Positions 1-6,126 of a stretch of DNA of 6,218 bases are shown here, in pieces. The stretch covers positions 1-6,218 of the forward strand of contig JAFYFR010000108.1 in assembly GCA_017543645.1 (NCBI GenBank), in the 5' to 3' direction. The notes beneath the pieces were generated by a model that saw only the letters and a program-made list of their open reading frames with translations, was not told where the DNA came from and searched no databases. Position 1 is the first letter of the stretch, and each line of letters begins with the position of its first letter. Position numbers and translations under genes: made by a program. Source of the DNA: Bacteroidales bacterium. GTDB taxonomy: Bacteria; Bacteroidota; Bacteroidia; Bacteroidales; UBA3824.

Positions 1-2568
1 GCGCTTACCGAGATTAAGCAGACGCAGAACTACACCTCAGCCGTAGCAAAGCTAACGCAGGCTGCCGAAAAGAACATCGACAGTGCTAATCTTGTGCTCG
101 CCTACATGTACGAATACGGCGTAGGCGTTGAGCAGGACATGGCAAAGGCAAAGGAATACTATGCAAAGGAGTCATCGGCGCATAACAATGAGTTTGCCGC
201 GTTAAAAGTTGGTTCCCTTTCCGACGACAACAACTGCGTGGTGGTACTGCCCGAAGGCTGCAAAATCAAAGCCAACGAGTATTTTATAGATTGCGTTGAT
301 TCCATTACAATGGCTAACGGAAACGGTACGTTTTCTTCAAACTCTTCGTTGCTAACTACTTGCAATTTTGATGGTGAATATGTCAACTTCTGCTATCGGC
401 ATCCCGACACTGATGGGACAACAGAACTTAATTCCTTAGGGACTGCCGTAACGCTTATGATGTGCAACGTGCCGTATGCCTTCAATCTTAGCAAAGAGGC
501 ATATAACAAAGTGAGGGAGCAGCTCCTCGACCTGCCAGAAACCAAGCAACTTGCCGATGAAATTGACCGACAGGTGTTGGAATACGGGCATTTCGACATG
601 GCGTCGCTCGGCTCTTTCCTCTCAAAAGGCTGCAAAGCCATTTACGCAACATACGGCGGTGCTGCAACGCAAACTAAGGGTGGTACTCAAACTCAGTTTT
701 CCGGTACGTTGGATGACACCAAAACGATACTTGTCGATTATGTAAACAACCGTAAATGTCGGATATACGACGGAAATGAAAAAAACGAGATTTCAACTAC
801 CTTCCAAAGCGGCTTTTACGACACCGAAACCTCGACATGGAGCACTGTCTTGAAAATCCGCAACATTTCGCAGGTATGTTTTATGGCAGTTCCGGGTGAA
901 ATGGTTAACAACGAGTTTGTGAACAAATACGACACATGGTACGACCGCCTGCTTAATGGCACATTTGTTCCCGCAAGCAAGTTCTTTGATTTTGGAGGCG
1001 GTTCTCTTACAGGCTTTTTATGGGCTAACTGGCAATATTTTGAATTGGTGTGGGAATGTTGCAAGTCAGACCATTACTCTTCTTCTGCCGATAAAATATC
1101 TCTGATAAACGACATCGAGACTTCAATACATATTTGGGCTGATGCGCAGCAAGCCTACCGCGAAAAATACAATGTCCAAGAGGAAGTTATGAAAATGGAT
1201 ATTAGCAGCGAATTCGACGCTGTTAAATATTTGTACCCCTTGCATAACGGTAGTATCTTTGATGACGAAGCTGACGTTGCTGTTTTAGCATATTGGTTTT
1301 CGTTTTATTTTGTATTGCCGGTTTGGGATTTCGTGGCTGCATACTACAAAGCGGAAGGTAAAGATTTTAAAATGAAGAATTTTGTGCTTAATGTTGTGAA
1401 AAAGCTCATGAAAGACAAAGATTGGCATGCCGCATTACAACAATGCATAAGTTCGGGTAATTGGATGGATAAGAACGCTGATAAATTTTATAGCAAAACC
1501 TTTTGGGCAGTTGTAGAATGTTTTGCAGAAGCTATTGATAATGATAATAAGACAGTGAAAGGCGTTACAAAGGCGGTAAAATCAGGTGTTGAAATTGCAC
1601 AAAAATTTAATGAAGGTAAAGATGAAGAAGCATGGGTCAAAATTGGAACGTATATGGAGAAAACATCTATTGAGATGACAGATAATGATTGGTTAGCAGC
1701 CGTTTATCAAACATTCGACTCTGCCGAAGACCTCATTACCTTTGGCAGCGGTTTAGTTAAAATGCTATTCTCTGATTATAACTCGTTTGAAGTGCGATTC
1801 CAACCTGAAAATCAACCTTTTATAATCACAAAAAGCGAACTTGTTAAAGATACTAAGGGTAATCCCCAGTCAATATTGTTTCAGGTCAACAAGGAATCCA
1901 CTATTAATGTTTATGTCAACGGCAAGATGGTTCATACTGAAAAGAATGTTGCTGCATATTCTTCATATTCCTATGATTTAACGGAATTTGAACCTGGTGA
2001 TTACAAAATTAGTGTTCAGGCAGTATTTGAAAATCTTTATTTTAGCGAATTAAAAAAATATGATATTGAATTTACCGTTTTTCCCGAAACCCCTATTTTG
2101 TCGAGTACCATCTACGGCGACACTCCCTGTGATGTTGACGACGACCTTTCGGTAAGCATAACATCAACAATCGCCAGCGACATCTCAGTGCTTGTAAACG
2201 GCAAGGAAGTAGGTTCCAAAAATTCAACCGATAAGTATTCCGTATCATTACCCACCGACCAGCCTGGTACTTTCAATGTGATTATCAAGGGCAAGACAAA
2301 ATATGCCGAGGCTGAGGACATAACATTTTCTTACTCAGTAAATACCCCCGACACCCCGGTAACCCCCTCTGGTTCGCTCCCCTCTGTTTCAGGCACTAAC
2401 CTCGAATCCACCACATCGCATACCGGCGGCACAGCACCCGACGTAAAAGGTCAGAATATCGACCAGACTTACAGCACAGGCACCGCGCCCGATGTCAAGG
2501 GACAGAACCTCGACGACTCATACAGCGGACAGGGCACAGCCCCCGACGCAAAAGGACAGAAATTATAA
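1..2568 (+). CDS. Large unrecognised protein with Sel1-like repeat, two Ig-like domains and repetitive C-terminal tail (5' partial)
   Basis: The reading frame is open from base 1, so the true start lies upstream; the GTG at 94 and ATG at 106 are internal. The visible part is 855 residues (numbered from base 1). Residues about 13-56 resemble a Sel1/TPR-like repeat (AAEK...LAYMYEYGVGVEQD.AKAKEYY). Residues about 57-595 match no family I recognise; they are Cys- and aromatic-rich, with a hydrophobic stretch at about 426-448 that might contact membrane but contains an Asp. Residues about 596-693 and 694-780 look like tandem Ig-like beta-sandwiches; the second is clearly homologous to a domain in the next gene. 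Residues 791-855 are a repetitive, probably flexible tail. The gene ends in tandem stops (TAA TAA), 24 bases before the DGR target gene, so co-transcription is likely. Function is unknown; an extracytoplasmic surface role is inferred from the Ig-like domains. The N-terminus, and any signal peptide, is outside the window. Confidence 0.85.
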   Translation, partial: ALTEIKQTQNYTSAVAKLTQAAEKNIDSANLVLAYMYEYGVGVEQDMAKAKEYYAKESSAHNNEFAALKVGSLSDDNNCVVVLPEGCKIKANEYFIDCVDSITMANGNGTFSSNSSLLTTCNFDGEYVNFCYRHPDTDGTTELNSLGTAVTLMMCNVPYAFNLSKEAYNKVREQLLDLPETKQLADEIDRQVLEYGHFDMASLGSFLSKGCKAIYATYGGAATQTKGGTQTQFSGTLDDTKTILVDYVNNRKCRIYDGNEKNEISTTFQSGFYDTETSTWSTVLKIRNISQVCFMAVPGEMVNNEFVNKYDTWYDRLLNGTFVPASKFFDFGGGSLTGFLWANWQYFELVWECCKSDHYSSSADKISLINDIETSIHIWADAQQAYREKYNVQEEVMKMDISSEFDAVKYLYPLHNGSIFDDEADVAVLAYWFSFYFVLPVWDFVAAYYKAEGKDFKMKNFVLNVVKKLMKDKDWHAALQQCISSGNWMDKNADKFYSKTFWAVVECFAEAIDNDNKTVKGVTKAVKSGVEIAQKFNEGKDEEAWVKIGTYMEKTSIEMTDNDWLAAVYQTFDSAEDLITFGSGLVKMLFSDYNSFEVRFQPENQPFIITKSELVKDTKGNPQSILFQVNKESTINVYVNGKMVHTEKNVAAYSSYSYDLTEFEPGDYKISVQAVFENLYFSELKKYDIEFTVFPETPILSSTIYGDTPCDVDDDLSVSITSTIASDISVLVNGKEVGSKNSTDKYSVSLPTDQPGTFNVIIKGKTKYAEAEDITFSYSVNTPDTPVTPSGSLPSVSGTNLESTTSHTGGTAPDVKGQNIDQTYSTGTAPDVKGQNLDDSYSGQGTAPDAKGQKL
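2371..2565 (+). repeat. In-frame tandem repeats encoding a G-T-A-P-D-V-K-G-Q-N-type tail
   Basis: The last 65 residues of the upstream gene consist of about four units. A degenerate unit lies at 2371-2427 (GSLPSVSGTNLESTTSHTG). Two well-matched units follow at 2428-2478 (GTAPDVKGQNIDQTYST) and 2479-2532 (GTAPDVKGQNLDDSYSGQ). A truncated unit at 2533-2565 (GTAPDAKGQKL) ends at the stop codon. The consensus is G-[ST]-x-P-x-V-x-G-x-N-[IL]-[DE]-x-[ST]. The DNA copies have diverged at synonymous sites, so this is not a very recent duplication. Such Pro/Gly/Ser/Thr-rich tails are usually linkers or extended surface segments; no known sorting signal was recognised in it. Confidence 0.85.
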
Positions 2569-2592
2569 TAAACCATTAAACATATAAATAAT

Positions 2593-4542
2593 ATGAAAAA
2601 ATTGAATCGTATAATCGCAGGCATGGCGATAGTGGCTCTTGCAGCCGGCTGTGCCGAAGAAAAAGGGCTTGTAACCGAACCAGACCCGGCAACACCCCAG
2701 CTCCCCGGCACTCTTGTAACAGTCAACGCCGGAGTAGACACGCGCAACTCTCTCAGCAAGGTAGGACTCTCGCAGCCCGACAACACCCTCGACCTAATAT
2801 CCAAATGGCAGGACGACGACGTTATCAGCGTGTTCGCGCGTCAGGACGGTAACTTATACACCATTGGCAACGTGACCTTAGACCGCATATCCTCCGACGG
2901 TCGCACCTGCTCGTTCAGCATCATGCTCCCCGGCGAAATCGACACCGACAAGGAGTACGAAGTGTACGGAGTGTGCGGCGCGGGCGGCACAGCCACCATC
3001 CAAAGCGGCGGCTTGAAAGTGGAGGCTGTGCCATTGCAGCGCGTACCGCTTGCCGACCTCAAAGCACCGATGATGTTCTACACCACCGCCAAGTCCACCA
3101 CCGTGGAGGCGAGCTTCCAGCACATTGGCGCGTATGAAGTATTGCACGTAATCAACACTACCGGCGGCAATATCAGCTTCACCCACAAAGGCTACACCAC
3201 ATCTTCGCCGTGGTACTACGACGCATTCAACTGCTATTTCGTAGGCAGCAAGCACTCGTCGTCGTCGCCCACCAAGACCGATGGCGACCCTGTTACCTCC
3301 GCCCTCACCGTCCCCGCTGGCAAGTCGGCTTCCATAGTTTCGTGGTATGTGCCAAACGGTGGAACTATTTCAAACGCAGTTCTTAAAGCCACCATCGGAA
3401 GCACTGAGGTTACATCTGCCAACTCCAAGACTTCGGGCGTGGTAATAAAGAGCGGCAACGCCTACCACCTCTACGCCACATGGGACGGCACAAGCCTCAA
3501 GTTCACCGACCAGTCGGCCGAATATGTAGAGGCAATGCCCTCGCTCTCGTACCACCTCTCCACCTCCGGCGTTATTTCCACCGGCGAAAGCTCCGTTCTC
3601 ACCGTCAACGCCGACAAGAAATGCGCCATATCCATACTTCTCGACGGCAAGGAGGTTAAGGCAGCCACCTCTGCCAGCAGTGTAGAATACACTCTTCCCA
3701 CCGACAACATTGGCACCTACGAAGTAACCCTCAAAGCCTCCTCCGACGGATTCGACGCCAAGGACGTAACCTTCACCTACACCGTGCGCGGCGCGTTTGA
3801 GGAAGCCACCGTAAAGAAATTCACCATCAAAGGCGACGTAACTATCGACATGATACTTGTAAAGGGCGGCATGTTCAAGATGGGCGGCACCGACGAGCAG
3901 GGCTCGGACGCCCAGACCGACGAGTTTCCTGTACACGACGTTAGCGTGTCCGACTTCTACATGGCCAAGTTTGAGCTCACCCGCGAGCAGTACAAGGCGA
4001 TAATGGGCACCGACGAAGACCCGATAACCGCTGACGACAAGATATACCCCCAGCAGAACTTCTCGCGCAACAAGGTAGTAGATTACATCACCAAGCTCAA
4101 CGAGGCCAGCGGCAAAAACTTCCGTATGCCCACCGAGGCAGAGTGGGAGTACGCCGCCCGGGGCGGACAGAAGAGCGTTAAGAACACCAAGTACAGCGGC
4201 GGCGACAACGCGGGCTACGTGGCGTGGTACAAGGATAACAGCGGCGGCGTGCGTCCCGTAGGCGAAGGCTCTCACATGAACGAACTCGGCATCTACGATA
4301 TGAGTGGCAATATGTGGGAGTTTGTATCCGACCGCTATGGCACCTATCCCGAGGACTATCAGAACAACCCCCAAGGTCCTACGGGCGGCGACCCTGTTGT
4401 CCGTGGCGGTGGCTTTAATGCCTCGGCTTCTGATTGCCGTGTTTCCCGTCGCTACCTCATCTACGACTACGACTACAACGGCGTTAATTTTACCGCTGCT
4501 GATTTTGGTCTCCGTCTCGTTCTCAGTTCGCAATCAGAGTAA
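2593..4542 (+). CDS. DGR target: variable lipoprotein with fimbrillin-like, Ig-like and C-terminal FGE/C-type-lectin domains
   Basis: This 649-residue protein is predicted to be an outer-surface ligand-binding lipoprotein diversified by the downstream RT. It starts with a lipoprotein signal (MKKLNR, hydrophobic core, LAAGC with lipidated Cys20). Residues about 40-300 resemble Bacteroidales fimbrillin/Mfa-like domains (W-x-D-D-D-V-I-S-V-F near the start, later APMMFYTT and SFQHIGAYEVLHVIN); this is an inference from pattern. Residues about 314-398 form an Ig-like domain. Residues about 420-646 are an FGE-sulfatase-type CLec domain: GGMFKMGG at 425-432, FRMPTEAEWEYAARGG at 510-525, NELGIYDMSGNMWEF at 563-577, RGGGF at 604-608 and GLRLVLS near the end. 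In DGR targets this fold is a scaffold rather than an enzyme, and the VR encodes the exposed binding face. The start ATG has an A/T-rich leader with no clear Shine-Dalgarno site. Codons from about 601 onward are richer in T-ending forms than those before. Confidence 0.93.
   Translation: MKKLNRIIAGMAIVALAAGCAEEKGLVTEPDPATPQLPGTLVTVNAGVDTRNSLSKVGLSQPDNTLDLISKWQDDDVISVFARQDGNLYTIGNVTLDRISSDGRTCSFSIMLPGEIDTDKEYEVYGVCGAGGTATIQSGGLKVEAVPLQRVPLADLKAPMMFYTTAKSTTVEASFQHIGAYEVLHVINTTGGNISFTHKGYTTSSPWYYDAFNCYFVGSKHSSSSPTKTDGDPVTSALTVPAGKSASIVSWYVPNGGTISNAVLKATIGSTEVTSANSKTSGVVIKSGNAYHLYATWDGTSLKFTDQSAEYVEAMPSLSYHLSTSGVISTGESSVLTVNADKKCAISILLDGKEVKAATSASSVEYTLPTDNIGTYEVTLKASSDGFDAKDVTFTYTVRGAFEEATVKKFTIKGDVTIDMILVKGGMFKMGGTDEQGSDAQTDEFPVHDVSVSDFYMAKFELTREQYKAIMGTDEDPITADDKIYPQQNFSRNKVVDYITKLNEASGKNFRMPTEAEWEYAARGGQKSVKNTKYSGGDNAGYVAWYKDNSGGVRPVGEGSHMNELGIYDMSGNMWEFVSDRYGTYPEDYQNNPQGPTGGDPVVRGGGFNASASDCRVSRRYLIYDYDYNGVNFTAADFGLRLVLSSQSE
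4382..4473 (+). repeat. DGR variable repeat (VR), portion verifiable against the TR
   Basis: These 92 bases align without gaps to 6127-6218 (constant offset 1745). Seven mismatches occur, all at TR adenines: VR positions 4390 (G), 4453 (T), 4457 (T), 4462 (T), 4465 (G), 4468 (T) and 4471 (G). In frame they change target residues Asn600 to Asp, Asn621 to Tyr, His622 to Leu, Asn624 to Tyr, Asn625 to Asp, Asn626 to Tyr and Asn627 to Asp. The 61 bases 4392-4452 are identical to the TR. Homology stops abruptly on the 5' side: 4379-4381 do not match the TR flank. The true VR almost certainly continues past 4473, probably to near the stop codon at 4542, but the TR is cut by the window end so its 3' limit cannot be set. 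Confidence 0.96.
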
Positions 4543-4574
4543 TAATAAAATAGATTATAAATAATAATAAAATA
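4540..4574 (+). repeat. Short A/T-rich direct repeat at the target stop codon
   Basis: The 13-base sequence TAATAATAAAATA occurs at 4540-4552, where its first three bases are the target gene's stop codon, and again at 4562-4574. The two copies start 22 bases apart. The rest of the stretch to 4580 is also A/T-rich low-complexity sequence. It may reflect slippage or a small duplication in the 3' untranslated region. No promoter with the Bacteroidetes TAnnTTTG -7 pattern was found here, and no function is claimed. Confidence 0.6.
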
Positions 4575-4579
4575 ACCAA

Positions 4580-4656
4580 TTTTTTTGAGGAAGAAGAGTT
4601 TTACAGGCGCAGCGGCGTTAAGCCGCCGCCAGTAAAACTCTGATTTCCGAAAAAAA
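4580..4656. other. Long imperfect inverted repeat (hairpin/cruciform candidate) between the VR-bearing gene and the accessory gene
   Basis: A perfect 10-base stem pairs 4595-4604 (AGAGTTTTAC) with 4632-4641 (GTAAAACTCT). Inside it, after an A/A mismatch, 4606-4609 (GGCG) pairs with 4627-4630, and 4612-4616 (GCGGC) pairs with 4622-4626 around a GTTAA loop, with a 2-base CA bulge. Outside it, weaker pairing continues: GGAA 4589-4592 with TTCC 4645-4648, and T7 at 4580-4586 with A7 at 4650-4656. The 3' flank on the + strand is A-rich, and the same is true on the - strand, so it is not a canonical intrinsic terminator on either strand. Hairpin/cruciform DNA just downstream of the VR is known to promote target recognition in the Bordetella phage DGR. 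This element is a candidate equivalent, although it is larger and sits 52 bases after the stop codon. Alternatives are a Rho-dependent end or a 5' leader structure controlling the accessory/RT genes. Confidence 0.75.
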
Positions 4657-4674
4657 GACAAGAAGAAAAAAATC

Positions 4675-5172
4675 ATGCAGTTCAAGTTTTTTTCTATGCC
4701 AGCCTCGGGCTGCGCTCTCGTCGAAGACGAGTTGAACAAGTTTCTCCGTGGGCACCGCGTGCTGAAGGTAGACCGCTGTTTCTGTCCCGACGAAGGCGGC
4801 TATTGGACGCTGTGCGTGGAGTATATGGACGGCGAGTCGCTCGCACCCGTGCCGCCAGCCAATCGCCGCAACCAGAAAGACCCTACCGAGGATCTCACCG
4901 ACGAGGAGAAGCTGCGTTTCAAAAACTATCGGGCCATACGCCGCGACATATCTGCCAAGAACAATATCAAGGCGTTTCTCATCTTTACCGACGAGGAGCT
5001 TGCCACCATAGCCAAGCTGCCAGTGCTCGATAGCAGCGTTACAAGCATCGACGGAGTTGCGCCATCGCGCATAAAAGACTATCTGCATTATTTCTATACT
5101 ACCGAACCCATAACACAAGAACCTGATGCCCAAGAGAGCGGGACACCTGATGGAGCGGATAGCCTCTTTTAG
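4675..5172 (+). CDS. DGR accessory protein with HRDC domain
   Basis: This 165-residue, probably cytoplasmic protein carries an HRDC (helicase and RNase D C-terminal) domain at about residues 75-145. Features are the entry helix LTDEEKLRFKNYRAIRRDIS, then IKAFLIFTDEELATIAKLP and the turn IDGVAPSRIKDYLHYF, matching the usual pattern of helix, [VI]-[IF]-x-[DN], IA...P, I-x-G-V-x-x-x-[KR]. Residues 1-53 form a separate alpha/beta-looking segment (LNKFLRGHRVLKVD, YWTLCVEYMDG) of the type I associate with DGR HRDC proteins. HRDC domains bind nucleic acid, and HRDC proteins are a recognised alternative to Avd beside some DGR RTs. A role in positioning TR RNA or assisting the RT is therefore inferred. 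The tail from about residue 146 is acidic and probably disordered. The start is preceded by an A-rich purine leader (AAGAAGAAAA). Its 3' end overlaps the RT gene by 23 bases, or by 47 with the earlier RT start, which suggests translational coupling. Confidence 0.88.
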   Translation: MQFKFFSMPASGCALVEDELNKFLRGHRVLKVDRCFCPDEGGYWTLCVEYMDGESLAPVPPANRRNQKDPTEDLTDEEKLRFKNYRAIRRDISAKNNIKAFLIFTDEELATIAKLPVLDSSVTSIDGVAPSRIKDYLHYFYTTEPITQEPDAQESGTPDGADSLF

Positions 5173-6121
5173 CAATCTGCAGGAGGCGTTTCTCAGAGCG
5201 GCGCGCGGACGTGCGTCGGAATCCAAGGTGGTAAAGTTCCGCGCCAATCTCGACGAGCGTCTGAAGGAGATGTCGGAAAGCCTGTTGAACGGCACTTACA
5301 AGTTTGGCAACTACGGCTTTTTCTATGTATTCGACCCCAAGAAGCGCCTGATATGCGCTGCCAATTTTGCCGACCGTGTGGCGTTCCATGCCATCATGCG
5401 TATCTGCCATCCTATTTTCGATGGATTCCAGATTTTCGACAGCTATGGCTCGCGCCGTGGCAAAGGCACATACAAGGCGTTAGACCGCGCCTGTGTGTTT
5501 GCACGCAAGTACACATGGTTTGCCAAGCTCGACGTGTGCAGGTATTTCGACTCTATCCACCACAACACGCTCCTTTCGCAGCTCGGGCGTATGTTCAAGG
5601 ATCCGCTGCTGATGCGCTACTTCAGCGACATCATCCATTCCTACGCCTCGCGTCCCGGCTGCGGACTGCCCATCGGCAACCTTACCAGCCAGTATTTTGC
5701 CAACCACTACCTTACCTACGCCGACCGCTATCTGAAGGAGGATTTGAAAATGTCCGCCATTGTCCGCTACATGGACGACACGCTGGTATTTGCCAATCAA
5801 AAAGATACGCTTTTGCAGGTTTCTGATCTCTATAAGAGTTTCTTGGCAGAAAATCTTGCTCTGGAGATACACCAGCCGGTGATAAACCGAACTTGTTTCG
5901 GAGTGCCGTTTTTGGGCTATGTGGCGTATGGCGGCAGGTTGCGGCTCAACCAGCGCAGCCGCCGCCGTTTCCGATGCAAGATGTCGCTTTTGCGCAATGC
6001 GTTGGAGCATAAAGATATTTCTCAGAAAAACTATGACTTCAGGTCTTCGTGCCTTCTGGCGTTTGTTAAAAAAGCCGACTCAGAAGGCTTTATACGGTCT
6101 TTGAAAGGGATATGCCTATAA
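5150..6121 (+). CDS. DGR reverse transcriptase
   Basis: This is an RNA-dependent DNA polymerase that copies TR RNA into adenine-mutagenised cDNA. With the ATG at 5150 it has 323 residues, normal for DGR RTs. Motif A is KLDVCRYFDSI with catalytic Asp128. GLPIGNLTSQYFANHYL at 172-188 contains the IGxxxSQ form (175-181) that marks DGR RTs, where most other RTs have a QG-type sequence. Motif C is RYMDDTLVF with Asp209-Asp210, so the active site is intact. The thumb side includes FLGYVAYGGRLRLNQRSRRRF. I prefer 5150 because MERIASFSNLQEAF lines up with the usual N-terminus of DGR RTs (M-x-x-I...NL..A...A..G); an in-frame ATG at 5126 would add 8 residues. The gene overlaps the accessory gene's 3' end in another frame. 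The stop TAA at 6119-6121 lies 5 bases before the TR. Confidence 0.96.
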   Translation: MERIASFSNLQEAFLRAARGRASESKVVKFRANLDERLKEMSESLLNGTYKFGNYGFFYVFDPKKRLICAANFADRVAFHAIMRICHPIFDGFQIFDSYGSRRGKGTYKALDRACVFARKYTWFAKLDVCRYFDSIHHNTLLSQLGRMFKDPLLMRYFSDIIHSYASRPGCGLPIGNLTSQYFANHYLTYADRYLKEDLKMSAIVRYMDDTLVFANQKDTLLQVSDLYKSFLAENLALEIHQPVINRTCFGVPFLGYVAYGGRLRLNQRSRRRFRCKMSLLRNALEHKDISQKNYDFRSSCLLAFVKKADSEGFIRSLKGICL

Positions 6122-6126
6122 AAGAG

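Noticed and set aside
94..108. GTG at 94 or ATG at 106 as the start of the upstream gene
   Set aside because: The frame is open through base 1 and the residues before position 94 complete a Sel1-like repeat, so these codons are internal.
3370..4533. 387-codon open frame on the - strand opposite the target gene
   Set aside because: It is antisense to a well-supported domain-rich gene, its translation is Val/Gly/Ala-rich without recognisable motifs, and it is explained by the C-ending codon bias of the + strand gene.
3850..4542. Active formylglycine-generating enzyme
   Set aside because: The domain carries the family fold motifs, but I do not see the paired catalytic cysteines in the expected C-terminal region, and the variable repeat occupies that face; a binding scaffold fits better.
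4580..4656. Rho-independent terminator of the target gene
   Set aside because: No T-tract follows the stem on either strand; the T-run precedes the stem and an A-run follows it.
4618..5295. 225-codon open frame on the - strand over the accessory and RT genes
   Set aside because: It overlaps two genes with clear domain signatures, begins inside the RT gene and ends inside the hairpin region, and shows no recognisable domain.
5150..6121. Retron, group II intron or CRISPR-associated RT
   Set aside because: The IGxxxSQ motif, the neighbouring TR/VR pair with adenine-only differences, and the lack of a maturase domain, msr/msd-like RNA or cas genes all point to a DGR RT.
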